A DNA stretch of 64,000 nucleotides from Parapristionchus giblindavisi (Eukaryota; Nematoda; Chromadorea; Rhabditida; Diplogasteridae), in the NCBI GenBank assembly GCA_943737045.1, contig CALSFV010000017.1, positions 1-64,000 on the forward strand, written 5' to 3'. Every line of letters begins with the position of its first letter. Positions within the stretch are counted from its first letter, which is position 1. A program made the translations under genes and the position numbers. The notes beneath the pieces were generated by a model. It was not told where the DNA came from. It was given only the letters and a program-made list of their open reading frames with translations, and ran no database searches. Positions 23,985-35,094 of the stretch are shown piece by piece.

Positions 23985-24680
23985 CTAAGCCATACCCAGC
24001 CGTACATGGAGTAAACCCGGCGAGCCTTATAATTGCTCGGTACCGGGAGAACCCCACGAACGGACCTTCCGGGCTACGGTACCGTAACAAAGAGGACTAA
24101 CTAGCCAGCTAAGATACGAAAGACGGTACGGCTATTGTGGGGTGGAATACGGTACCTCAATGAAGAATCAGACATATCCATGAGTAGATTATCGACGCAA
24201 CCACACGCATATGAGGGTAGAGAAGTTGAGAGACAGCAAGAAGATCATCGAAGATGTACTTCAGCCGATGAGAGATGAAGACGGGCCGATGAGATAAGAC
24301 GGGCATGTGGAATGAGACGATAAACTATAATGTCAGGAATGATGTCTTATATATGGTTGTCTACTGAAGTACGAGTGCTAATACATGCCCATGCACAAAA
24401 CGTGAGCACTATTATATCCACGAAACCATACCCAGCCGTATATGGAGTAAACCTGGTGAGTCCTATAATAACTCGGTACCTTGAGAACCCCACGAACGGA
24501 CATTCCGGGCTACGGAACCGTGAGACAGAGGACTAACTAACTAACTAATTTCAGAAAGATCGATACGGTTATTGTGGGCGTGGGATACGGTACCTCAGTG
24601 ATGGAACAGACGTATCCCTGCGTAGATGAACGACGAATTCACATGCAGGTGAGCGTAGAGAAGTTGGGAAAAGCAAGATG
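23985..24680. repeat. Direct duplication, two copies about 430 bp apart
   Basis: CCATACCCAGCCGTA...GGAGTAAACC and CCCCACGAACGGAC occur at about 23990-24240 and again at about 24425-24670. The right arm of the giant inverted repeat has only one copy (about 25430-25660), so the duplication is specific to the left arm or was lost on the right. Confidence 0.75.
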
Positions 24681-25105
24681 ATCATCGAAGTTACTGTTCA
24701 GCCGATGATAGAAGACGTGCATGTGGGATGAGACGATAAACTGCAATGGAATAATGACTTATACATATGTGTATGGGTATAGGGTGGCTAATACAGGATA
24801 TCCATGAAAAAAACGGATAAGGTACCTTACTGAAGAAGACGCATCTTTGACTAGACGAACGACGAATCCACATCAATCCGCATAGACGAATAAGTGAAGA
24901 CTACTCCGGAAGTTGAGAGACTTCTAGACGAACACACACGTTGTAGATGAGCCGGTGAGAGATGGGGTCGGGCCCATGGGATGAGACGATAAATGACAAT
25001 GGTGGGAATGATGATGCCTTATATGCTGATCGCCAAAGAGCACGCGCTCGATGTTTACGTTCTAGAAAGGATTGGAAGGAATGATCTGCCCTATTCCTAG
25101 AGTCA

Positions 25106-25224
25106 TCGAATTGAATGCAGTCAATCAATACTCAACATTAGACAGTAGATCACTTGACTAGACTCCATCTTGTTCGATATCTCCATTGATTGACTGAGTG
25201 CACGTGCACTCAGGTCGATAACTC
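25106..25224. other. Central spacer of the giant inverted repeat
   Basis: About 120 bp of unique sequence between mirrored copies of ATGATCTGCCCTATTCCTAG. It contains GTGCACGTGCAC, itself a small palindrome. Confidence 0.65.
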
Positions 25225-26344
25225 TAGGAATAGGGCAGATCATTCCTTCCAATCCTTTCTAGAAAGTAAACACCGAGCGCGTGCTCTTTGGTTAACAGCA
25301 TATAGGACATCATCATTCTAGCCATTGTTATTTATCTTCTCATCCCATGGGCCCGACTCTATCTCTCTTCTCAACTACAACTGCGATGTTCGTCTAGAAG
25401 TCTCTCAACTTCCAAAAGGTCTTCGCTCATCGCTTGTGGTTGCGTCGATCATTTACCCACGGATACGTCCTATTCTTCACTGAGGTACCGTATCCCACCC
25501 CACAATAACCCTATCGATCTTTTTGATCTTAGCTAGCTAGTTAGTCCTCTCTCTCACGGTTCCGTAGCCCGGAATGTCCGTTCGTGGGGTTCTCCCGGTA
25601 CCGAGCAATTATAGAGCTCACCGGGTTTACTCCATGTACGGCTGGGTATGGCTTAGATTGGTGTAGCATTTCAATTTTTTCCACGAGTATCCTGTATTAG
25701 CCTTCATACGTTCTCTTATCTTCCGTTCTTTCTCTTTGATCTTTGATCTTTAATATTTTCTCGTTCTTCTTTACTTTAAACTGTTCAAATCCTTTTCATA
25801 TTCTTCGTTCTCGTTTGTCTATGAAGAGTGGTTGTCCGACCATGTTGTACCAGTCATGGATTCTTGATCTGATGGCGAAAGATGTACATCAATCTCTGTA
25901 TGTTTTACTTTGCTGTCAAATGTAAAGTCATTGAATCTATGATATCGTCTACTTCTACAGGCTGATTCATTGTTTCTTCGTCATGGTCAATCAATATCGA
26001 TCGTCGTCATCGTCCTTGACGAGCTTCTCTAACGATTTCTGGAGGCAACGTCGATGCGACGTCCAATGGAGTTTTGCTATTCTTAATTATTAAAATAGCT
26101 GTCTGTGGTAATTTTTACAAAGACGAAGGCCAAAGATCGAAGATATCATCATCGACAAAACATTGATGATGAAATCTTAAATCTTTGATTTTCGTCTATC
26201 TTGATCTTTGATTTTCTTCATGAGATGGCGAATCTGCTCGACGGACATCTGAAGGTGGATGGACAACGTTGAGGTGCGATGAACAATTCTCCGAAGACTA
26301 CACTCGCAGACTGTTTTCAAAAATTAATAAAGATTTTGGTGTGT

Positions 26345-26560
26345 TTTGTTTGCAACCGGTGTCCAAGCCCGCGATGTAAAATGGGCGGAGTCAGAATCAA
26401 TATACAAGTATGGTTAATCAGAAATGGGCGGAGCGACTTATCGGTTATAAGTACGGGCTCGAGTAAACTTATATAGATCCTTTGACATATCTTATAATGT
26501 GGACCCGTGGTTGAGTAGATAACGTCGGACAATCAAACGGGATGGCTGGTCGGTCGGAAA
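26345..26560 (+). repeat. tRNA-derived SINE-like unit (right arm)
   Basis: Mirror copy of 23041-23260: tail GGTGTCCAAGCCCGCGATGT then a tRNA-like block with CCGTGGTTGAGTAGATAACG. Confidence 0.5.
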
Positions 26561-27540
26561 GTTCAGTTCCCCCCGAAGGGTTAGAGAAGATAGTACATCT
26601 GGTACAATATGAATATCATTCCAAAATTACCATAAACATTATAACTACCTAAAGTTAGAGTACTTCAACGATAAAGTCAGTAAAAAGTTCATACCTTAAA
26701 GATACTATAAAGAGTATAAGTGGAAGTATTATATAAGACTACAGTATCCCTGATGACATCTTTTTTCGATACAATGAATCTTACAAGTTAGTATTTGCAG
26801 TCAGAATGGAATAAAGTTCAAGGTCTAAAAATAATACGCATCGAAAAACTAACCCTAATATTAGCAATTTTAAGTACTGAGATCTAGATTGTGATATTAC
26901 TGTAGTTACAGAATCCACCATGATCATACATTAAGCGTCAAATTAAAATATTACAAAATCGCAAAAAAAAATTTTGATTAATCGTTATTTCTTTCCTACC
27001 TAAGTTGTGACATCGTATGACATCGTATTATCACGGCATCAATTGTTCACAATTTCTAAGTTATCTTTGTAACGAATAAATTTATTGTTATTTATTATTA
27101 TTATTATTATTATGATTTTTTTCTCTGGTAGTGTAACCTGCGTTGCCCGTGTCAAGTGATTTATTAAAGTCATTTCGCAGGCTGTCATAATTATTAGTTT
27201 GAGCGTCCTACTCAGCTTTATCAACTAAATATATTTCTGGCCGCAAGAGAAGAGTGACCTTTTCTTTCGCAGATATTTCGACTTTTTCATACGAAATCTG
27301 TGTCAAAAAATTTATTACAGTCATTTAGAGTATTTATTTTATCGAAATTACTATTTTGAAAATGTTGTATTTTTTTCTGTAAAGCCCTCTACCCGTCTCA
27401 ACAGTGGTGGTATATCAAGTTCAGTGCGCGCGATGACTCTCTGCGTCTCTGCCCATCGATCTCCTCTGATCATCTGGCCACTCTATCACTGATCTAGCAC
27501 TGAGACGGAACCCCTTCCTATCTTGAAATCAATACTATAG

Positions 27541-27907
27541 TGTTGTGTAGATACCCCATTCCCTATGTACATTGATCATCTCTATTCCCTATGCATATTG
27601 ATTAGAATATGTCATCATGTAAATACGTGCACGTGCGCGATCAGACTACACTCTCTCTGATCCGCACACTCTCTCGTCACTCTACCTTTATCTCTAATGC
27701 TCTCTCGTGTCTGGCCCCGCCCACTCTTATGTCTGAGATTCCCAATCAGTCTAGATCAGTTCTCCCTTGATCCTCACACGAGATGTGCACTTCTCTAGCC
27801 TTGTATATTCTGTAATTTCCCTAGTCTGCTAATAAAGCCCTAAGTAGTAAACCCTTGTGCCCTCACACTACAATACACGACAACGGGACCGACATCAATA
27901 CATACCA
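27541..27907 (+). mobile_element. Solo LTR with 5-bp target duplication
   Basis: A 367-bp insertion starting TGTTGTGTAG and ending CATACCA, flanked on both sides by TATAG (27536-27540 and 27908-27912). The empty site is preserved in the left arm near 20355-20375. A polyadenylation signal AATAAA (in TAATAAAGCCC) lies near 27830. With no internal coding region, it is a solo LTR left by recombination. The family cannot be named from the LTR alone. Confidence 0.85.
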
Positions 27908-28249
27908 TATAGTCATTTCTGCAGATATAGGGGCAAATTGTCCTAACCTATCATTCAATTGTTCATGCGGGAAACTACTTTCTTTGTTTTTCATCGTCAT
28001 CATAAAGTAGGTAGAATGTCCAATTTGTATTTGCATTTTTTTTGTCCAAGGAAAGGATATGGAAGCTCGCTGAAAGTTCGTTGCACACAAACTCCAATAG
28101 AGAATATTTATCTATATTTTTTAGGAAAAGGCTAGTGATGCGTGCTCATGCTATAGGACCTCTGCCACTCACAAGACGTTAACCTAGAGAAAGAAATTAA
28201 AAAAAGGTCAGGGGAAATAGCAAAAAAGTTGAGGCTGTATGAATGGGAT

Positions 28250-28460
28250 TCAGTTTTGCTAGTAATCTTCGGGGAATCGAACATTCATGTCGACCAGCCG
28301 CTCGGATTGACCGTCCGATCTCTCATCCACTAGATCATGGGTTAACAGGTTTATCAAATCATCTAAATATACTCACTGAGTCCTTTTGTACAAACACCAT
28401 TTATAAAATGAGTCCGGCTCCGCCCATTTAACTTTGCGGGCTCGGACACCAGTGTCAAAC
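28250..28460 (-). repeat. tRNA-derived SINE-like unit, outer right copy
   Basis: On the minus strand: GGTGTCCGAGCCCGCAAAGT tail, then TGATCTAGTGGATGAGAG (A-box-like) and ATGTTCGATTCCC (B-box-like) at tRNA spacing. Its mirror mate is split by the 5.3 kb element (14183-14252 and 19543-19680). Confidence 0.55.
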
Positions 28461-29933
28461 ATTAACACCCAGATAGCATTATTCGTTCTAAAAGGAAACA
28501 GCCGCAGCCTCTGAAGTCGCTTCTTCTCCACCAGAAGTTCTTCCCTAGAAGAACGCGACAACGATATCGATGATCTTCTGACGATCGAAGATGACGGTCA
28601 AATACAGACTATGCCTGTAGAATAAGAGATTACAATATATTCAATGACTAAACAGAGCAAAATAGAACTATATAGGCAAAATAGTGGTTCGTACCTTAAA
28701 AAACAGAAACATGATAATCGATGACGACTTCTGGGTCGTATCCATCATGTCTGGTCAACAGTTTGTCAGCAAAAGTGACGTCACAAACATCGACGGAGAA
28801 TTTTTCACAGGAACTTCCGGCCACGCTTGTGAAGTAACGTTTGTCAGACAAACTGCTTGTCAAGTTGCATAGAGACCAGCTCCAGCAAGAAGACAACAAT
28901 TGGAGAGGATGAACTTCTGCTGACGTCATCGATGATTGTAGCACACGATTCGGTGTGAAGAATAAGAAATAATCATAGAGTCAATGTTTTTTACAATAAC
29001 TTGATCAATGGTTTTACAGTTTTTGTAAAGTTTGGGCTTCTGCGAAAAGGACTTTTGTCGTGATCATTTTTCTTCTTTTTTTCGCACCTTTTGAACACCA
29101 AATAAGATTTATGGGTTGTTAAAATTGATTCTTGAACATGTGCCGTCACGTAAATTCTTAATACATTCGATCTTGTAAAGCTAAATGGAGTACAGATCCC
29201 AGTTTCGATAACAAGATCGCCTCATCGAACATCTAAATATCTGCGCTCTTTTACGAAAGAAATTGGAGTTTGTACTCGGATTGCTGAACTGTACTATCTT
29301 CATAATAAAAAGAAATGAAGGCGATATTGTTATCGGATTCGGTGCGCGTGCGCTTCTTCGTAGTTCATCTATAAAAGGGAGAGTGACTTCACTCAATGGT
29401 CTTTTCATTGCGCACACTACCTCTCTGTTTTCTAACAGCGAGAAAGCTTAGAGCGTCGAAGAGATCGAAGAGACCAAAGGTATCGGACCCTTTAAAGTAA
29501 CACAATTTTAATTGGCGGCGAAAGTACGTGAGACCAGACGGTTCGGTAAATGTAGCAATGCATGAATGAAATCCAGATAATGGTGTTCAAAAGGCACAAA
29601 AAGAAACGAAACGCAAAGATTCTATGGTTCTTTTCATTTGAATCGTATGGTCATTGCCAGATGGTATGAGAAAGCAATGAATAGAAAGGAATGAATGAGT
29701 ATAAGTGATTATCACGGATCTCCTGTAAGAATGAAAGAAGCCAATCGACAGTTTTATATTTTATCTCAACGATTGGATGATACTTGTTTGACTGATCATA
29801 ATGAGGGAAAAAGTAAGGCAAAGGCACTTGTTTTCGCGAAATTTGTATTTTTATCGACTTTTTTATATCTACAACTTAGCCGTATCTAATGTCGCGTTCA
29901 TTTTCCTGGAAAAGCACTTGAAAAATGCAAAAA
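28461..29933. other. Non-coding stretch with dispersed repeats
   Basis: No convincing gene. 28755-28865 has a weak inverted repeat around GTTTGTCAG. 29372-29450 (CACTCAATGGTCTTTTCATT...) is a direct repeat of 19565-19645, and 29622-29702 repeats 12430-12512. Confidence 0.45.
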
Positions 29934-30510
29934 GGTGTTAATTTTGTTCTCTTGGAAAAAGCACTGTAAAAAAGCAAATATCAGACCTATATCTTGTTTT
30001 CTGGGTCAAAACCCGCGAAAAAAGCTTATAAACGAAATATCATGTCTAAAAAACCCAACCGCATCATGATTGATAGAATGATGAAATAAAAGTTTTTTCT
30101 CCTCTTTTCCCATACTCTATCATTCTAATACAATTTCATTTTCATATCACCCCATTCCCTATAAAAGCATTCGGTTCCTTTTCTCCGGTTCAGTCCAGAG
30201 CTCTCGCATCTTGAGGAGAGTTCAGGGAGCATTTCGCCTCCGTGGACATCGTACTCTGAGTGAGGAGGACGACCCCTCCATTCGATCGAAAAGATCGAAA
30301 TGGGGAGGGGGTGAACGAGGGGGTGGGTCAGAAATCAAAGAAGTTCCCAAATATCTCCTTTTTTTGTAGAGATAAAACTTCGTTTATAATCTTTTTTCGC
30401 GGTTTTTAACATTAAAAATAAGTTTCAAGTCTCTAGCAAGCCAGGGACCGGAGATATTTGCTTTTTTACAGTATTTTTTCCAAGTGATTTTTCCGTAAAA
30501 TTAACACCAC
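29934..30510. mobile_element. Foldback element with promoter-like loop
   Basis: The left arm (29934-30055) contains ACTGTAAAAAAGCAAATATC and CCGCGAAAAAAGCTTATAAACG. The right arm (30370-30510) carries the complements. The loop contains CTATAAAAGC (about 30161-30170), a TATA-like box, and then CGGTTCAGTCCAGAG. A hairpin GACCCCTCCATTCGATCG...CGAAATGGGGAGG follows at 30270-30312. The loop segment 30053-30150 also occurs at 38808-38905 without the arms. Confidence 0.6.
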
Positions 30511-30797
30511 ATCACTCAAATTGAAAATTTTCGAGGAAAAATTAATTGGACAGGCGGTAGTAAATATATGAATCTCATGCCATGCAAAATGGATACGGTA
30601 CCTCGTCATCCTATTTCTAGTGCAGAATGAAGAACATGGAGACACCAAAATGTAAGAGATGACTCGATGGCCGAAGTGCAAAATGTGAATATGTATGATT
30701 AAATTGTTTCTAAAAAAAATTATATTTGCGTTTATGGCTAGCTATTTTCTCGTTTACGGTTTGGTTCTCTGTGTAGGGGTTATCCTGGGCTTGCAAT

Positions 30798-31428
30798 CAT
30801 CAAATCAAATCAAATCATTTATTTTCCTGTATAAGAAAGCAAGGGGATGGTATGGGCTTCTTCTTATCACGTTAAACGGGGTCAGGAAAACTAGTCTTCG
30901 TGTACCATAGTAGTCGATTCAGCGTGTGTCGTTCCGTCAGCTTGAGTTCCTTGAAGTCCTTCTTGATCAATTCCGTCCATCTGAGCTTCGGTCTTCCTCT
31001 TGGTCTTCTTCCTTGTGGCGCGTATTGTATCATCCTTCTGCATACATGGTCTCTATCTCTCCTCTTCACATGTCCGTACCATCTCAGTCTTTTCTCTCGG
31101 ATCTTTTCATTAATCGGTCTTACTTTCATCATTCCTCTAAGCACTTCATTTCTTATTCTATCAGACAGGGTAACTCCACATGCCTATCTCATCATCCTCA
31201 TCTCAGTACACATCAACTTTGCTTCTTGTCTATCCGTCATCGGCCATGTCTCACTTCCATACATCAGTGCTGGTCTAATCACCGTCTTATACACTTTGCC
31301 CTTCACTCGAATCGCTACTCTCCTATCTCTTAATACTCCACTGCAAGCTTTCCACTTACTCCAAGCACACTTCACTCTATTATCGATATCCCGTTGTGCA
31401 TCACCTTCTGTCGCTATCACTAATTTTA
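30798..31428 (-). mobile_element. RTE-like non-LTR retrotransposon, 5'-truncated
   Basis: On the minus strand two frames in series encode the C-terminal reverse-transcriptase region: first (31420 to 31184) RVKGKVYKTVIRPALMYGSE, then after a frame break (31144 to 30872) KRLRWYGHVKRRD and GRRPRGRPKLRW. These are typical of the segment after the catalytic core in RTE/BovB-like endonuclease/reverse-transcriptase proteins. The polymerase motifs and endonuclease are missing. The 3' end is an ATTTGATTTG tail. Defective because of 5' truncation and a frameshift. Confidence 0.8.
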
Positions 31429-31646
31429 ATTAAGCTAACGCATTTATTCAACTCCAAAATAAATATTTCAGTACTACATTGAAGTGGTCGAAACACATTG
31501 AATCACAATTATTAATACAATTAAGTTCACATCTTATTATTTTAACTTTAATGTGCATGCAAATATACCTATAATTTAACATTATAAACAATTCATTTAT
31601 TGATATAAATATTTCAACTAATATAAAAATATTGGCATGCATACTA

Positions 31647-32321
31647 TCATTCAAGCATACTACTGGTCTTCATGCATTCCTTCCTTACACGGTACATTTT
31701 GGAAATCGCACGGTTTAGTCTGCTAACAATGACATTATACTCCTCAATCATATGATCAATTGTTTCCCTGTCTATTGTCCCTCTTGCATCTAGACGAAGG
31801 ATAGTTTCAAATTTACGCCTAAAAATGTTGCGAATGGCGGGGAAGCGTTTGTCCAAGAACGCGATAACGGGAGGAAAACTTTTCTCAAAAAAGAAGGAGC
31901 TATCGAGACTGCGGTCTTCGCTACGTGGTTCCCTCAAGTCAAAGTATTCCTCGATGGTGGACGCCGCTGCGAGCTCGTCTGCATTTGGCTCTTCATACCT
32001 ATAGTTTGTCCAAGGGCCTGGGGGCGCTAATCCGAGAACAGCGCGCAACTCCGTAAGGCCAATGATATCTTTCGCTTCCTCAATCAAATGATGATTGATC
32101 AGTCGCGCGTACCAATACCTAAATAAGTTTCCAGATAGCTGTTCGTGCTCTCGATGGGTCAGACAGGAGGCGGCAATCTTGGCCAACTCTTCGGCCTCGT
32201 CAAATTGTGAGGATGTTCTGGTCATCCCGACAGATGAGAGGCTGCTATTTAGCGTATCAGTCGTTGTTGTTGAAATCGAAGTAGCGCTGCTGGAGTGGAC
32301 GATGCTTTCTGAAAGTTTCAT
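31647..32321 (-). CDS. Hypothetical protein, 224 aa, single exon
   Basis: Intronless open frame with mixed, non-repetitive composition, unlike the surrounding low-complexity frames. Residues 1-40 are Ser/Thr-rich and probably disordered. From about 42 onward the chain looks helical and charged: LAKIAASCLTHREHEQLSGN, FRYWYARLINHHLIEEAKDI, then an acidic patch near DLREPRSEDR and a basic, coiled-coil-like C-terminus (IDHMIEEYNVIVSRLNRAIS). No signal peptide or transmembrane segment. I do not recognise a family. It sits between a retrotransposon tail and a foldback element, so it could be a real small gene, a retrocopy or part of a mobile element. The frame also stays open upstream of this ATG, to another ATG at about 32448 in a different frame. 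Confidence 0.5.
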   Translation of the reverse strand: MKLSESIVHSSSATSISTTTTDTLNSSLSSVGMTRTSSQFDEAEELAKIAASCLTHREHEQLSGNLFRYWYARLINHHLIEEAKDIIGLTELRAVLGLAPPGPWTNYRYEEPNADELAAASTIEEYFDLREPRSEDRSLDSSFFFEKSFPPVIAFLDKRFPAIRNIFRRKFETILRLDARGTIDRETIDHMIEEYNVIVSRLNRAISKMYRVRKECMKTSSMLE

Positions 32322-32622
32322 ACGTATTGATGTAGGAACCTATTTTAGCCAAAACATGGCGTACATCAGGCATCTTTCCTAAGAATTGACCGATTCTTCT
32401 ACACATTTTTGAGTTGACCCCCTCTTTTCTCCACTTTTTCTGGATCAAAAATTTAATGTCCTATTTTAATTATTCAGGAGGTAATACCTGCATATAGGTG
32501 GGTCGCAAGAAAGAGGATGACGAGTGTAGTTCCCATATAGTCTTACCTGGAAATAGTGTATTAAAAAGAGGTACAGAAGTTGGTGGAGAAGTGATAAAGA
32601 GTTGACTACTTTAACTACAGTA

Positions 32623-33200
32623 TGTGCAAATGTCATCAGACACTTTTTTTATAACTTTTGATTTAGGAAAGCAATCAAGAAGATCTCAGTCAATATACAG
32701 AATTTACCAAGGGATACAACAATGATGTGTCAGTTCACTGTTGCGTAGTGATGACGTAATAAGAATGCTAAGAACTCACCATGGAGTTATTATTAATGAC
32801 ATATATCACTGGAATCGGAATGAAATTCTGACTGGATATCCATTGAGTCAACTTGCCACGAGCTTCTGGTATTCGAGAAAATCGATAGCGAAAACCCGAA
32901 TGTTGGAGGCATGAATATTGATATGGATAGCCATATCAACCCGGTTTTCAGCTCCAATCCACTGCAGTAGAAGTGTCGGTCACATTGAAGATGAAAACCG
33001 AGTTGATATGGCTATCCATATCAAGAAAATCGTGTTTTTTTGCATTCAATATTAAGGTATTCGTTATCGATTTTCTCGAATACCAGAAGCTCGTGGCAAG
33101 TAGACTCGATATCCATTCAGAATTTGATACCGATTCCAGTGATACATGTCATTAATCATAACTCCCTGGTCAGTTCTAAGCGTTCCCTTGTCAGTGAAAA
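32623..33200. mobile_element. Foldback element, second copy of the 15.95-17.26 kb family
   Basis: Starts CTACAGTATGTGCAAATGTC, then TTTTTTTATAACTTTTGAT. The inner palindrome 32785-33165 runs from GACATATATCACTGGAATCG to CGATTCCAGTGATACATGTC. It shares TATGGATAGCCATATCAACC with the other copy. Non-coding. Confidence 0.65.
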
Positions 33201-33492
33201 GTCCTGTTCTTATGAAACACTGTGAGAGTGGAGACATCCACTAGGGCTGCAAATGCAACAAAATCGGACTCCGATTTGGAGCTGCAGCTTTTTTTTGCAA
33301 ATTTTACCCCCAAAAATTTAAAACTCAGTTTCTAGATGTGGTAATGAGCCATTCTAATTGTAAGTGCAAAATGATGCTAGTGGCGAGTGATGTTTATCCT
33401 CAGATTATTATAGTCATATCTCTTCATTCGTACTCAGGACATGAAAAAACTATTTTTTGGATGGATTGATTTTGAGACCCTATTGTTATATT

Positions 33493-33985
33493 TACAGCCC
33501 CGCAGAATCTCCTTTCGTGTATGTGATCCCGGGGATCCCCGGGATCCCCCCGTGCTCCTCGAATTTTTGTGTTTTCAATGATGAATATCAGGTGTGACAA
33601 TTGTTACTATTGTTTTCCTCTTTACTTGACCTATTTTATCAAGGAAACTTTGGAATTTTTAAAAGCTTGTCAACTAAATTGTACTAAGAAATTGAAATGC
33701 CAAAAAAGTCACTTTGAGATTGATATTGCCGAACGGTGCGCGACTTCTTCAAGATTTTCGCGCGGCATTTGCTAAAAATTAATAAATTCAATATCTGTTC
33801 TCGGGCTACTTAATTGATAAAATTCCAAACTTTCCTTGATAAAATAGGTCACGTAAAGAGGAAAACAATAGTAACAATTTTCACACCTGATATTCAATAT
33901 TGAAAGCACAAAAATTCGAGGAGCACGGGGGGATCCCGGGGATCCCCGGGATCACATGCACGAAAGGAGATTCTGCGGGGCTGTA
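33493..33985. mobile_element. Palindromic TA-flanked element, 0.49 kb
   Basis: Ends TACAGCCCCGCAGAATCTCC and GGAGATTCTGCGGGGCTGTA, each including TA. Arms of about 190 bp include the self-complementary GATCCCGGGGATCCCCGGGAT. The loop is about 110 bp (about 33690-33795). No transposase. Tc1/mariner-type by its TA flank. Confidence 0.8.
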
Positions 33986-34008
33986 TATATTATATTTTAT
34001 GCATGCAA

Positions 34009-34460
34009 CGACACATTAAGTGAACCTTGACAACAAAATGAGTGATGTAAAAAAGAATTTCACAACACGGACACATAATTAATGAACAGGTAGACAATGA
34101 ATTCAAAAATGGAAGCATTTAACGTACTCGCATGATCTTTGATCTTTGAACTCTCATTTTTTGTTTTTCAAGTCATTCATTGACTTATGATGGAAAGGTT
34201 AAATTGAACTTTGAATTTTTCATGGCATTTTTTGTTTGCAATCTCTCCCTCGCAACTCCATACGAGGTCGAGGTCATGCAATGTATGACCTGAAAAGCAG
34301 ATATCAGAGTTCAAAGATCAAAGATCATGCGAGTACTTTAAATGCTTCCATTTTTTAACTGTTTTCCAAATCCTTGATGTCAGCTCAATGTCTGCCTTTT
34401 CATTAATTATGAAATTCTTTTTTACCTCACTCATTTTGTTGTTAAAGTTCACACTGATAC
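34009..34460. mobile_element. Foldback element, about 190-bp arms
   Basis: Left AACAAAATGAGTGATGTAAA mirrored on the right by TTTTTTACCTCACTCATTTTG. Inner arms carry GTACTCGCATGATCTTTGATC and its complement. The loop is near 34170-34290. Non-coding. Confidence 0.7.
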
Positions 34461-34474
34461 ACTGTGTACCCTAC

Positions 34475-34615
34475 GCGTGCTATACAAAGAAAAATACGTG
34501 TTATACACGGAGCATAAGACCTAGGAAGTGTTGTATTTAACAAGTGTTACATATAACACTTCTCAGGTCTTTTGCTCCGTGGATAACACTTATTTTTTCT
34601 GTGTGTATGCACGCT
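34475..34615. mobile_element. Short hairpin MITE, copy 2
   Basis: Inverted repeat: GTTATACACGGAGCATAAGACCT on the left, AGGTCTTTTGCTCCGTGGATAAC on the right, AGAAAAA/TTTTTCT ends, loop about 25 bp. Same layout as 7585-7717. Confidence 0.65.
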
Positions 34616-34854
34616 AGAGATGTTCACAAAAGTTTTTACTCCAATGCTGAAGTATGATCTTTGTCCACAATGTTTCAAACAATGTGCGAAAATCGACATT
34701 TCAAATTTTAAATATTTGTCTAAAAAATAAAATAACAAATGAAATTCAACAACTAAATAAGAAAAACTGTCGAAAGCCGTTACCTCTTGAAATGGGAGTC
34801 GGAGCACAGGGCTCTTCACTAAAGTACAATACATTTTCAAAAAAAGATGTACTT

Positions 34855-35012
34855 CGATTGAGTCAACAGTGGACTGATTTAATAACACCAATGCATCATT
34901 GTTGTATTCCTTGATAAATTCTGTACATCGACTCAAAAGATCAGCTTGATTGCTTTCCAGGATCAAAAGTTATAAAAATGAAAAAGTGACTTTTTCACGA
35001 TACTGTACATGG
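34855..35012 (-). repeat. Terminal fragment of the 15.95-17.26 kb foldback family
   Basis: Read on the minus strand it begins TACAGTATCGTGAAAAAGTC then ATAACTTTTGATCCTGG, matching the outer arm of the family. The 139-codon minus-strand frame that starts here (34966 to 34547) is probably repeat-derived. Confidence 0.55.
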
Positions 35013-35094
35013 GATCAGTGATATAATTTGACCCCCAGTGGGATATCTATAATACAGTAGGGTGTGCATGGGCTAAGAAGAAAACATGCAGTTG

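Larger units (their letters stand above)
19543..25105 (+). repeat. Giant inverted repeat, left arm
   Basis: Left arm of a very large inverted duplication whose right arm runs 25225-28455. Mirror landmarks are GAATGTTCGATTCC (19649 / 28285), GCGGGAAACTACTTTC (about 20309 / 27970, as complement), CGTGTCAAGTG (22436 / 27150), the tRNA-like head (23041-23110 / 26470-26560) and GAATGATCTGCCCTATTCCT (25079 / 25240). The arm carries a 1.45 kb palindromic insertion (20936-22393) and about 350 bp at 19930-20285 absent from the right arm. Open frames here match frames in the other arm because of the mirror, not because of coding. Confidence 0.8.
25225..28455 (-). repeat. Giant inverted repeat, right arm
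   Basis: Mirror image of 14183-14252 plus 19543-25105. It is shorter because it lacks the 5.3 kb and 1.45 kb insertions, but it has gained a solo LTR (27541-27907). Similarity is high but not perfect, with scattered substitutions and small indels. Confidence 0.8.
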
